Source: Anaerolineaceae bacterium (GTDB lineage: Bacteria > Chloroflexota > Anaerolineae > Anaerolineales > Anaerolineaceae). From it: a DNA stretch of 20,295 bases. Position 1 is the first letter of the stretch, and the number at the start of each line of letters is the position of its first letter. The position numbers were made by a program, and so were the translations under genes. The notes beneath the pieces are model-generated. The model was not told where the DNA came from. It was given only the letters and a program-made list of their open reading frames with translations, and did not search any database. This document shows, piece by piece, positions 6,797 through 14,427 of the stretch. The stretch covers positions 1 to 20,295 of the forward strand of contig WOZA01000165.1 in the NCBI GenBank assembly GCA_011620505.1, in the 5' to 3' direction.

Positions 6797-7371
6797 GAGA
6801 ACTCTCGCTTCACCTTCTTGATATCGCCGAAAACAGCATCTCTGCTGGGGCGACAAGAATTGTCATCTCTGTGCGTGAAGACCTGGTGGCTGACGAGTTG
6901 TGGCTCGAAGTGTCTGACAATGGCAGGGGGATACCCCCGGAAATGGTTGAAAAAGTTCTCGATCCCTTCGTCACCAGCCGCACCACCCGAAAAGTCGGTC
7001 TGGGCATTCCTTTGCTCAAACAAGCAGCTGAGGCCTGTAATGGGTTTCTCACCTTGGAATCAGAGCCGGGCAAAGGCACCAAATTGACCGCCAAATTCCA
7101 GCACAGCCACATAGACCGCATGCCGCTGGGGAACCTCGAGGATACCTTTATCAGCCTGCTTTTAGGCACCCCCTCTGTCAATTGGGTCTTCAAGTACCAA
7201 TTTAACGATCAATGCTTCGAATTCGATGACACGGAATTCAAAGAAGCTCTGGGCGACCTGCCTTTAAGTGATTTCCGCGTAATCGAATTTATATCCAATA
7301 CCATCACCGATGGCATTGCAAATGCAAGAAACATCACCACTAAAGAAGGAGTCGTGTATGCCAACCATTAA
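6793..7371 (+). CDS. Small HATPase-domain protein inside the hydrogenase operon
   Basis: A 192-residue GHKL-family ATPase. The N box is HLLDIAENSISAGA (near the N-terminus), the G1 box DNGRGIP and the G2 region KVGLGIPLLKQAAEA, followed by GKGTKL; the last 90 residues have no motif I know. It lacks a phospho-acceptor histidine, sensor or membrane part, so it is not a complete sensor kinase. Start: the TTG at 6793 overlaps the hydC stop (TTGA), with GAGG 7 bases upstream; this makes translation coupled to hydC. Its 3' end overlaps the next gene by 14 bases. The N-terminal half resembles MutL/histidine-kinase ATPase domains. I recall similar genes next to NuoE-like genes in [FeFe] hydrogenase operons. 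Role unknown; a regulator or assembly factor of the hydrogenase is the likeliest guess. Confidence 0.88.
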   Translation: MRELSLHLLDIAENSISAGATRIVISVREDLVADELWLEVSDNGRGIPPEMVEKVLDPFVTSRTTRKVGLGIPLLKQAAEACNGFLTLESEPGKGTKLTAKFQHSHIDRMPLGNLEDTFISLLLGTPSVNWVFKYQFNDQCFEFDDTEFKEALGDLPLSDFRVIEFISNTITDGIANARNITTKEGVVYANH

Positions 7372-7726
7372 ATCTATTGATGACCTCAAGCGACTGCGCG
7401 AGGAAGCCCAGAAAGTCAAGGAATTGCGCGACCAGACCGGCAAGACTCAAATCATAGTCGGTATGGGAACAGTCGGCATTGCCGCAGGTGCCCGTGAGAC
7501 TCTCAAAGAAATCCTCACCTTCATTGAGGACCATCACCTGCCCGATATCATCCTGCGCCAGACTGGCAACATCGGTCTGGGAGGTCAGGACCCGGTAGTG
7601 CAGGTGATCCTCCCTGGCGCTGAAACCGTCACCTACGGCAAGGTTACCCCTGCCATGGCAACCAGGATTATGGAAGAACACGTGGTTAAGGGCAATATTG
7701 TCCAGGAATTCCGAATAGAAGCCTGA
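7358..7726 (+). CDS. Thioredoxin-fold ferredoxin-like protein with no cysteines
   Basis: A 122-residue protein of the small thioredoxin-like [2Fe-2S] ferredoxin type that often lies between the HATPase gene and hydB. The family frame is clear: VGMGTVGIAAGARETL (residues 34-49), QTGNIGLGGQDP (68-79) and the C-terminal TYGKVTPAMATRIMEEHV. In relatives I recall, GTxGIAAG and TGxIGLx carry cluster cysteines; here those positions are Val39, Asn71 and Gly75, and the protein has no cysteine at all. It cannot hold an Fe-S cluster, so it is probably a structural or regulatory descendant. ATG 7358 is chosen for the AAAGAAGGAG ribosome site 6 bases upstream; it overlaps the previous gene by 14 bases. 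The frame is intact with normal-looking codon use, so it is not a decaying pseudogene. Confidence 0.87.
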   Translation: MPTIKSIDDLKRLREEAQKVKELRDQTGKTQIIVGMGTVGIAAGARETLKEILTFIEDHHLPDIILRQTGNIGLGGQDPVVQVILPGAETVTYGKVTPAMATRIMEEHVVKGNIVQEFRIEA

Positions 7727-7763
7727 GTTCAGGCTGAAAATAACAAGGAAGGTAAATGTAGAA

Positions 7764-9548
7764 ATGGCGTATTATCGTTCAACCGTGCTTGTCTCAATGG
7801 ATCCCGTTTGTATTGACAAAGGGGCGTTGGATGTAAAGGAACAACTGATCAAGGAATTGGCAAAACACAACCTTTCAGAGGAAGTCCAGGTCCTGGACAT
7901 CCCCAGAGTGGGTGATCCAGAAACAGAGGGTCCCGATTTCCTGGTCTATCCAGAAGGTAGTCATTACATCCAATTAACCCCAGCAACTGTTGGTCCTATC
8001 GTGATGGAACATTTCATCAAGGGCCGCGAACTCCAGCAATACAAAGCTCAAATGCGGGATGTCACCGACGAAGAACTCGGCGAGCCCAAAGACAAGGAAA
8101 TTCGCATCATTCTCGAGAACATCGGCAAGATCGACCCACGTAATATTGAGGATTACATCGCAGTCGATGGTTACCAGGCCCTGGCAAAGGTCCTCGGTGA
8201 AATGACCCCGGAAGCGGTGATCCAGACCATCCTCGACTCCAAACTTCGCGGGCGTGGTGGCGCTGGCTTCCCCACCGGTATGAAATGGAAATTTGCCCGC
8301 CAGGCTCCAGACACACCCAAATACATGGTCTGCAATGCGGATGAAGGCGATCCTGGCGCGTTTATGAACCGTAAAGTCCTCGAAGGCGATCCTCATTCAG
8401 TTCTCGAAGGGATGACCATTGGCGCATATGCCGTCGGCGCGAACCAGGGCTATATCTACTGCCGCGCTGAATATCCAATCGCGGTCAGCACCCTCAACAT
8501 CGCCATTAAACAAGCCAGGGAATACGGTTTGCTCGGCAAGGACATCCTTGGTTCCGGTTTTGACTTTGATATTGAAGTTCGCATGGGTGCAGGCGCTTTT
8601 GTCTGCGGTGAAGAAACTGCCCTGCTGGCTTCCATCGAAGGCAATCGCGGTGAACCCCGGGTGCGCCCTCCCTTCCCCGCCTCAAAAGGCTTATGGGGCA
8701 AACCCACCAACATCAACAACGTCGAGACCTATGCCAACGTGCCAAAGATCATCCTTCGCGGTCTTGAATGGTATACAAGCATGGGTTCCGAGAAGAGCAA
8801 GGGCACCAAGACCTTCGCTCTCGCTGGTGATGTTGCCAATACCGGTCTGATCGAAGTTCCTCTTGGCACGACCCTGCGCGAGATTATCTACGATATCGGC
8901 GGCGGCATCAAAGAAGGCAAAGCCTTCAAAGCCGTTCAGACTGGCGGTCCTATGGGCGGCTGTCTGCCCGCATCGAACCTGGACCTTCCCGTAGACTATG
9001 AAACCCTCGGAGCTGCCGGCTCCATTATGGGCTCCGGCGGTATGATCGTAATGGACGAAGACACCTGCATGGTGGATATTGCCCGTTTCTTCATGGAATT
9101 CACGCAGGATGAATCCTGCGGTAAGTGCGTTCCGTGCCGTGTTGGCACCCGCCGCATCCTTGAGATCCTCGAGCGCATCTGCGCCGGCAAAGGCGTCCCC
9201 GAAGATATCCCCCTGCTCAGGCAACTCTGCAGCGAGATCATCCAGGACAGCCTCTGCGGTTTGGGACAAGGCGCGCCAAATCCGGTCATATCCACGATGA
9301 AACACTTCATGGATGAATATGAAGCCCATATTTACGAGAAACGATGCCCTGCCAAGGTCTGCCGCAGCCTGATTACCTTTGACATTCTCCCGGAGAAATG
9401 CACCGGCTGCACCGTTTGCGCCCGCAACTGCCCGGTCTCTGCCATTACTGGGGAACGCAAACAAACCCATGTGATCAATACCGAGATCTGTATTCGCTGC
9501 GGTATCTGCAAGCAGGTTTGTAACTTTGATGCGGTTGTCATCAAATAA
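7764..9548 (+). CDS. hydB: Hydrogenase subunit HydB (NADH/FMN flavoprotein with 2x[4Fe-4S])
   Basis: A 594-residue flavin subunit where NAD(H) reacts. Domains: N-terminal thioredoxin-like (1-92) with only one of its four expected cluster cysteines (Cys16; the partner C-x4-C position is Ser11); FMN/NADH domain (LRGRGGAGFP, 161-170; NADEGDPGAFMNR; GAGAFVCGEETALL); N3-type [4Fe-4S] site (ESCGKCVPC plus LCGLGQ); and a C-terminal domain with two [4Fe-4S] motifs (KCTGCTVCARNCP, ICIRCGICKQVC). The ferredoxin tail is the feature separating bifurcating HydB/Bfu-type proteins from complex I NuoF. It lies 37 bases after the cysteine-free gene, with AAGGAAGG 11 bases before the ATG. An ATGTAG start-stop pair sits between the two (7756-7761). 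Expected cytosolic, bound to HydA and HydC. Confidence 0.95.
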   Translation: MAYYRSTVLVSMDPVCIDKGALDVKEQLIKELAKHNLSEEVQVLDIPRVGDPETEGPDFLVYPEGSHYIQLTPATVGPIVMEHFIKGRELQQYKAQMRDVTDEELGEPKDKEIRIILENIGKIDPRNIEDYIAVDGYQALAKVLGEMTPEAVIQTILDSKLRGRGGAGFPTGMKWKFARQAPDTPKYMVCNADEGDPGAFMNRKVLEGDPHSVLEGMTIGAYAVGANQGYIYCRAEYPIAVSTLNIAIKQAREYGLLGKDILGSGFDFDIEVRMGAGAFVCGEETALLASIEGNRGEPRVRPPFPASKGLWGKPTNINNVETYANVPKIILRGLEWYTSMGSEKSKGTKTFALAGDVANTGLIEVPLGTTLREIIYDIGGGIKEGKAFKAVQTGGPMGGCLPASNLDLPVDYETLGAAGSIMGSGGMIVMDEDTCMVDIARFFMEFTQDESCGKCVPCRVGTRRILEILERICAGKGVPEDIPLLRQLCSEIIQDSLCGLGQGAPNPVISTMKHFMDEYEAHIYEKRCPAKVCRSLITFDILPEKCTGCTVCARNCPVSAITGERKQTHVINTEICIRCGICKQVCNFDAVVIK

Positions 9549-9568
9549 GAGAAGCGAGGAGATTATTA

Positions 9569-11497
9569 ATGATTCAACTAACAGTTAACGGACAACCCGT
9601 TGAAGTCGAAACAGGCTCCACAATTCTGGATGCGATCCGCATCGCCGGATTTAACGTACCCACCCTTTGCTATCACCCCAAGCTGGTTCCGTATGGCTCC
9701 TGCCGTCTTTGCCTAGTGGAAGTCGAAGGCGCGCGCACCCTGCAGCCATCTTGTGTTGTGCCAGCGAACAATGGCATGATCGTGCGCACCGACACAGACA
9801 GGACCAAATCCGCCCGGAAATTCATTCTTTCGATGATTTTCAGCGAGCGCAATCACTTCTGCATGTACTGCCAGGAAACAGACGGCGATTGTGATTTGCA
9901 GCAGGCTGCTTATGCTGAAAATATGACTCACTGGCCGATCACCCCCGCTTATAAGCCATTTATAGTGGATGCTTCTCATCCCGATTTCATCCTGGACAAT
10001 AACCGCTGTATCCTCTGCCGGCGCTGCGTGCGTGCGTGCACTGAGTTAGTTGGCAACGCGACGCTTGGTTTTGAGGAACGCGGTTCTGGCAGCCTTTTGA
10101 TTGCTGATAACAATGTGCCACTCGGCGAGAGCACCTGCATTTCCTGCGGCAACTGCGTGCAGTTCTGCCCAACCGGTGCCCTCATTGATCGCCGCAGTGC
10201 TTACCAGGGTCGTGAAACGGATCTGACCCACGTCAATTCCGTCTGCATGGACTGCAGCCTCGGTTGTGAACGGGTAGTGAAGACCCGGGATAATCGCCTT
10301 GTGCGCATTGATGGTAATCCGGACGCGGGTTTCAATGAGAGTTTGCTCTGCTACGATGGTCGCTATAAACCGGTAGCAGAAAATCGCAAACGCATCACCA
10401 GCCCCATGGTGCGTCGAAATGGTCAGCTAGAATCGATTACCTGGGATGAAGCGCTTTCTGCAATTTCCGTGCAATTTAAAGCCCATGACAGCAACGAAAT
10501 CAGCGCTCACATTTCTCCACGGCAGCCTATCGAAGCTCTTTCAGCTTTTCATGAGTTTTTCGCGGACCACTTCCAGGTTGGGCAGGTTACGCTTCTTGGT
10601 CATGACCAAACCGCTCGCACCAGCGCGAAATTAGCTGCTGAGATCGGCGCTTTTGAATCCGGACTTTCCGTTCTGAAAGACTGCGACACCGCAATCATTC
10701 TCGGCACCGATATGGTTAAGGACCATCCGGTTGCCGGCTTCTTCCTCAAGCGTCAGGCGATGCATGATCTCAAGATGTTCATAGCCAACAGCACCCATAC
10801 CAAAGTTGGCGACTGGTCTTCCAACAAACTTGAATACATCGGCAGCGATTACGCTGCCGTGGTGGACCTCCTGCGCAGTTTTGCGCACAGAGAGGAAGCA
10901 GATTTGTCCGCACAGCTGCAAAACCTCGGGCTAAATCCCGAACGTGCTGAAAAGGTTCTTGGAAATCTTAAAGAAAACCAGAAACTGGTCATCGTGGTCG
11001 GCAAGGAATTTGCCAAGGCAGAAAACCTTCCTGCCTTCCGCAGCCTCGTTCAGCTTGCCCGTGAAATTGGCGCGAAAGTTGTCACCCTTAAGGGTAAAGG
11101 GAACAACTTCGCCGGAGCACTCTTCGGTTACGAGATGGATGCCCAGGCGAAATCCGCGCCGGTCTTTTTCCTGGCGCTCGGTGATGGTCATGCTTGTGAC
11201 CACACCCGCGATGCCCTGGCTGGCAGTGAATTCAAGATCGTGCAGGCAAGCTACGAGTCTGCGTTTACTGAGATGGCTGACATTGTTTTGCCCTGCACCA
11301 TCTGGGATGAGCAGACTGGGTATTACCTCAATTCAGACGGCAAGCTTGGGCTCAACCAGCAGGCTATTCAAGCCGCTGATGGCAACAGGTCCGTGTTGGA
11401 TGTCTTGAAAGTCCTCGCCAGTAAATCGGGACTCACGCTCTCTGAAAACTGGCGCGCCGCTATTGAAGAAAAAGTTGCTACAATCGTTTTGTCATAA
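9569..11497 (+). CDS. hydA: Hydrogenase subunit HydA (NuoG-like Fe-S relay, no H-cluster)
   Basis: A 642-residue electron-relay subunit linking HydB to the [NiFe] part. In order: [2Fe-2S] domain (Cys34, 45, 48, 62); a His/Cys cluster region (His96, Cys98, 101, 108) whose spacing is H-x-C-x2-C-x6-C rather than the usual H-x3-C-x2-C-x5-C; two [4Fe-4S] motifs (Cys147/150/153/157 and Cys190/193/196/200); and a molybdopterin-enzyme-like [4Fe-4S] motif (Cys226/229/233/261), followed by a NuoG-type C-terminal domain of about 370 residues. No [FeFe] H-cluster motifs (TSCCPxW, MPCxxK, FCxGCxGG) occur, so it cannot make H2 itself; the small and large subunits downstream do that. GAGGAG lies 8 bases before the start. 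Alternative name: an extended HoxU. Confidence 0.93.
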   Translation: MIQLTVNGQPVEVETGSTILDAIRIAGFNVPTLCYHPKLVPYGSCRLCLVEVEGARTLQPSCVVPANNGMIVRTDTDRTKSARKFILSMIFSERNHFCMYCQETDGDCDLQQAAYAENMTHWPITPAYKPFIVDASHPDFILDNNRCILCRRCVRACTELVGNATLGFEERGSGSLLIADNNVPLGESTCISCGNCVQFCPTGALIDRRSAYQGRETDLTHVNSVCMDCSLGCERVVKTRDNRLVRIDGNPDAGFNESLLCYDGRYKPVAENRKRITSPMVRRNGQLESITWDEALSAISVQFKAHDSNEISAHISPRQPIEALSAFHEFFADHFQVGQVTLLGHDQTARTSAKLAAEIGAFESGLSVLKDCDTAIILGTDMVKDHPVAGFFLKRQAMHDLKMFIANSTHTKVGDWSSNKLEYIGSDYAAVVDLLRSFAHREEADLSAQLQNLGLNPERAEKVLGNLKENQKLVIVVGKEFAKAENLPAFRSLVQLAREIGAKVVTLKGKGNNFAGALFGYEMDAQAKSAPVFFLALGDGHACDHTRDALAGSEFKIVQASYESAFTEMADIVLPCTIWDEQTGYYLNSDGKLGLNQQAIQAADGNRSVLDVLKVLASKSGLTLSENWRAAIEEKVATIVLS

Positions 11498-11534
11498 CCG
11501 ACTAAACGAATAAACGCAAGTTGAAAGGAAACGT

Positions 11535-12077
11535 ATGACAAAACCAAAAGTTGCATCGGATTGGCTCGCTGGCTGCGCCGGTTGCCACATGTCATTCCTT
11601 GACATGGATGAACGTATCATTGAACTGACCAGGCTGGTCGATTTACGTTCCACCCCCATCACCGACCTCAAAGAGCCGGATGCGAGTGGTGTGGATGTGG
11701 GTATTCTTGAAGGCGGCATTGCTAACACCTACAACGAGGAAGTGGCGCTTAGAATGCGCGAACGCTGCAAGATCCTGGTTGCCCTTGGTGACTGTGCCGT
11801 TTTTGGTGGTGTACCCGCCATGCGTAACTTCCCAGGTGCCGATGCGGCCTTAAAGCGCGCTTACATCGAAACTGAAAGCACGGATGATAGCGGCATGATC
11901 CCGAATGATCCGGAGCTTTCCACTCCGGTACACGTCCGCCCGGTCAGCGATCTCGTCAAAGTGGATGTATTCCTGCCCGGATGTGCCCCAAGCGCAGACG
12001 CTATTTTTTACGTTTTATCTGAATTGGCTCAAGGCAGAATGCCCAAGGTCGAAGGCGAATTCAACAACTGGCATTAG
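11535..12077 (+). CDS. hydS: [NiFe] hydrogenase small subunit HydS (HoxY-like)
   Basis: A 180-residue small subunit of the soluble group 3 type. It holds the proximal [4Fe-4S] cluster through Cys14 and Cys17 (GCAGCHMSF), Cys87 (LGDCAVFGG) and Cys150 (LPGCAPSADA). It lacks a Tat signal peptide and the medial and distal cluster region of membrane-type small subunits, so the enzyme is cytosolic and passes electrons to HydA. The sequence EGGIANTYNEE matches the family EGG/EGS region near the cluster. AAAGGA precedes the ATG, and hydL starts 9 bases after its stop. Confidence 0.95.
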   Translation: MTKPKVASDWLAGCAGCHMSFLDMDERIIELTRLVDLRSTPITDLKEPDASGVDVGILEGGIANTYNEEVALRMRERCKILVALGDCAVFGGVPAMRNFPGADAALKRAYIETESTDDSGMIPNDPELSTPVHVRPVSDLVKVDVFLPGCAPSADAIFYVLSELAQGRMPKVEGEFNNWH

Positions 12078-12086
12078 GAGAAATGA

Positions 12087-13511
12087 ATGGTTACACAAAA
12101 GATTACTATCGAACCAGTCACCCGGATCGAAGGTCACGCCAAAGTGACCGTCCACATGAAAGAAGATGGCTCCGTGGAGCATGCCTACTTCCATGTCAAT
12201 GAATTCAGGGGCTTCGAAAAATTCTGTGAAGGTCGCCTTGTCACCGAAATGCAGCAGATAACCCCCCGTATCTGCGGCATTTGCCCTGTCAGCCATCACC
12301 TGGCTGCTGCCAAAGCTGGTGACGTCGTGCTTGGCTGCCCTCCACCCCGCCCGGCCAGTTTGCTGCGCGAACTGATGCACATGGGTCAGATTATCCAGAG
12401 CCATGGTATGCATTTCTTTGAGCTTGCGGGACCTGACCTGCTGCTTGGATTCGACGCCGATCCCGCTATCCGCAACGTCGTTGGTCTAATCCAGGCTGAC
12501 CCTGAGCTGACGGTAAAGGCTGTTCGCCTGCGCAAATTCGGTCAGGCCATCATTTCTGAGCTTGGAGAACGCTCGATCCACCCCACCTTCGCAATTCCTG
12601 GTGGTGTTAACCGAACCCTGACCGCTGAAGGTCGCGACCGCATTCTAGCGGGTCTGGATGACCAAGTCGAAACCGCCAAACTTGGCATCAAGATCATCAA
12701 GGATTGGGTGGAAGCCAACCGCGAAACGGTTGATAAATTCGCTGTCTTCCCCACTGGTTATCTCGGCTTGATCACCCCCAGCAAAGGCTTGGAGCTTTAC
12801 GATGGCGATATCCGCCTGAAAAGCCGCACTGGCGAAGAATTGGAAGTCTTCAGCGCTCAGAATTACCTCGATTACATCGCAGAGCATGTGGAGCCCTGGT
12901 CTTACCTGAAATTCCCCTACTACAAGAAGCTTGGCTTCCCCGAAGGTGTCTATCGGGTGGGTCCACTTGGCCGCCTAAACATGGTCAAGCACATCGAAAC
13001 CCCAATGGCAAACGAAGAATTGAAGGTTTTTAAGGCGATTAATGACGGCGCGCCGGTTGAGAACACGCTTTATTATCACTACGCCCGCATGATCGAAACC
13101 CTGTTCGCCGCTGAACGCGTGCGTGTGCTGCTTGACGACCCGGATATCCTCAGCAATGACATTCTCAATACGCACCAGGAACCGACTGGTCACGGTGTTG
13201 GGGTCATCGAAGCCCCGCGCGGCACCCTGATCCACGACTATACCGCCAACGAGTATGGGCAGCTGACCAAGGTGAACCTGATCGTCTCGACCGGGCATAA
13301 TAACTATGCCATGAGCAAGGCTGTCGATATGGTCGCCAAAGAATATATCCACGGTCCTGATGTTAAAGAAGGCATGCTCAACCGCGTTGAACACGCCATT
13401 CGCGCGCATGATCCCTGCCTCTCCTGCTCCACCCATGCAGTCGGGCAAATGCCGCTGGAAATCAGCATCTACGATCACCAGGGCAACCTGACCCAGACCC
13501 TGCGGCGGTAG
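12087..13511 (+). CDS. hydL: [NiFe] hydrogenase large subunit HydL (HoxH-like)
   Basis: The 474-residue catalytic subunit carrying the Ni-Fe site, where H2 is split or made. Nickel ligands: RICGIC (Cys63, Cys66) and DPCLSCSTH (Cys444, Cys447). N-terminal VTRIEGHAKV is the family signature. DPCxSCxTH at the C-terminal ligand site is typical of HoxH/group 3d. Cleavage after His450 would release a 24-residue tail (AVGQMPLE to LRR), matching the maturation protease encoded just downstream. It is soluble, with no membrane anchor. TAGGAG lies 6 bases before the chosen ATG; a second ATG at 12083 is out of frame. It ends the structural operon, followed by a strong hairpin. Whether the complex truly bifurcates electrons cannot be decided from this subunit. 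Confidence 0.97.
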   Translation: MVTQKITIEPVTRIEGHAKVTVHMKEDGSVEHAYFHVNEFRGFEKFCEGRLVTEMQQITPRICGICPVSHHLAAAKAGDVVLGCPPPRPASLLRELMHMGQIIQSHGMHFFELAGPDLLLGFDADPAIRNVVGLIQADPELTVKAVRLRKFGQAIISELGERSIHPTFAIPGGVNRTLTAEGRDRILAGLDDQVETAKLGIKIIKDWVEANRETVDKFAVFPTGYLGLITPSKGLELYDGDIRLKSRTGEELEVFSAQNYLDYIAEHVEPWSYLKFPYYKKLGFPEGVYRVGPLGRLNMVKHIETPMANEELKVFKAINDGAPVENTLYYHYARMIETLFAAERVRVLLDDPDILSNDILNTHQEPTGHGVGVIEAPRGTLIHDYTANEYGQLTKVNLIVSTGHNNYAMSKAVDMVAKEYIHGPDVKEGMLNRVEHAIRAHDPCLSCSTHAVGQMPLEISIYDHQGNLTQTLRR

Positions 13512-13528
13512 ATTGCACCACAACATGG

Positions 13529-13557
13529 AAAACCTCCCCGCCCAGTGGGGAGGTTTT
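13529..13557 (+). terminator. Perfect 11-bp hairpin between hydL and the protease gene
   Basis: AAAACCTCCCC (13529-13539) and GGGGAGGTTTT (13547-13557) are perfect complements around a 7-base loop, ending in TTTTCGTT. It looks like an intrinsic terminator, usable in both directions, but the T run is short. It may partly stop transcription or stabilise the structural mRNA, so that hyp genes are made at a lower level. No promoter is evident between it and the next start. Confidence 0.6.
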
Positions 13558-13574
13558 CGTTAGCAAGGAAAGCA

Positions 13575-14066
13575 ATGCAAGCGAAAACACTCATAATCGC
13601 CTATGGAAACCGCGACCGAGAGGATGATGGTGCCGGTTGGCATATCCTCGACAAACTTGCGCTCCAGCTTGGTTTGGAGACACCAGAATTTCCCGGAGAT
13701 CAGGTTTCCACGCCAGACGGCAGGTTGACCTTACTCTACTTGTTCCAGCTTCTGCCTGAAATGGCTGAGGACATCGCTGATTATGACCAACTCATATTCA
13801 TCGATGCGCACAATTCTCCCAGCTTGCCGAACGTATTCTTCGAGCAAGTCTCCCCTGATCAAACGCATTCCGCCTTCACCCATCATATGGGTCCGGGCGA
13901 ATTGCTCGCCATCGCGCAAATCCTCGGCAGAAAGCTGCCCCTATCCTGGATATTGAGCGTAAGGGGATTTTCTTTTCGCTTCGCGCGAACGCTGTCCGAA
14001 CAGACTTCCGAGATGGTCGACCAGGCGTTTTCACGCCTTTTGACTCACCTTTCTCTGACGGTATAA
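13575..14066 (+). CDS. [NiFe] hydrogenase maturation protease (HycI/HoxW type)
   Basis: A 163-residue endopeptidase that removes the C-terminal tail of the nickel-loaded large subunit. It has the family N-terminus (KTLIIAYGNRDREDDGAGWH, with the acidic nickel-sensing residue in REDDG), LIFIDAH in the centre and HHMGPGELLAIA carrying the conserved His. I place the start at ATG 13575, preceded by AAGGAA; an upstream GTG at 13545 lies inside the hairpin and has no ribosome site. It stands directly after hydL, whose HydL tail is its evident substrate, and 7 bases before hypA. The GNRDREDD loop is somewhat unlike the usual GNPLRGDD, as in other soluble-hydrogenase proteases. Confidence 0.9.
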   Translation: MQAKTLIIAYGNRDREDDGAGWHILDKLALQLGLETPEFPGDQVSTPDGRLTLLYLFQLLPEMAEDIADYDQLIFIDAHNSPSLPNVFFEQVSPDQTHSAFTHHMGPGELLAIAQILGRKLPLSWILSVRGFSFRFARTLSEQTSEMVDQAFSRLLTHLSLTV

Positions 14067-14073
14067 TACCCTC

Positions 14074-14427
14074 ATGCATGAACTGGCTATCACCGAAAGC
14101 ATCCTGTCCATCGCAAACCAGGCCGCACAGGAAAACCACGGCACAAAGGTGACCGATATCTACGTGGTGATCGGTCAACTTTCTTCGATTGTGGACGACT
14201 CGGTCCAGTTCTATTGGGACTATATCAGCCAGGGAACTGTCTCCGAAGGCGCAAAGCTCCACTTCGAACGTCGTCCCGCCGTTTTACACTGTAAATCCTG
14301 TGATCATCAGTACCCCCTGGGCGAAATCCTACAGCCCTGCCCTAACTGCCATAGTGTCGATGTGTTCATCGAAAGTGGCGAAGAATTGCTGGTGGATCAT
14401 ATTGACATACTTAGAGAGGAAGAATAA
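14074..14427 (+). CDS. hypA: Hydrogenase nickel-insertion protein HypA
   Basis: A 117-residue metallochaperone that, with HypB, delivers nickel to the large-subunit precursor. The N-terminal MHELAI places the nickel-binding His at position 2, in the family manner, and two zinc-binding CxxC pairs follow (HCKSCDHQ and PCPNCHS). Length is typical. The gene ends TAA and hypB begins at the very next base, so the two are translationally coupled, fitting the known HypA-HypB complex. Confidence 0.97.
   Translation: MHELAITESILSIANQAAQENHGTKVTDIYVVIGQLSSIVDDSVQFYWDYISQGTVSEGAKLHFERRPAVLHCKSCDHQYPLGEILQPCPNCHSVDVFIESGEELLVDHIDILREEE

Noticed and set aside
7756..7761. ATGTAG start-stop pair just before hydB
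   Set aside because: It could slow ribosomes reaching hydB, but a 6-base chance occurrence is likely, so it is recorded only in the hydB entry.
8691..9470. Long minus-strand open frame (259 codons) opposite hydB, and similar ones opposite hypF
   Set aside because: They lie wholly opposite well-supported genes, have no known motif, and arise from codon bias in the coding strand.
9569..11497. Reading this gene as an [FeFe] hydrogenase catalytic subunit
   Set aside because: The N-terminal clusters resemble HydA, but none of the H-cluster cysteine motifs occurs and [NiFe] subunits follow directly.
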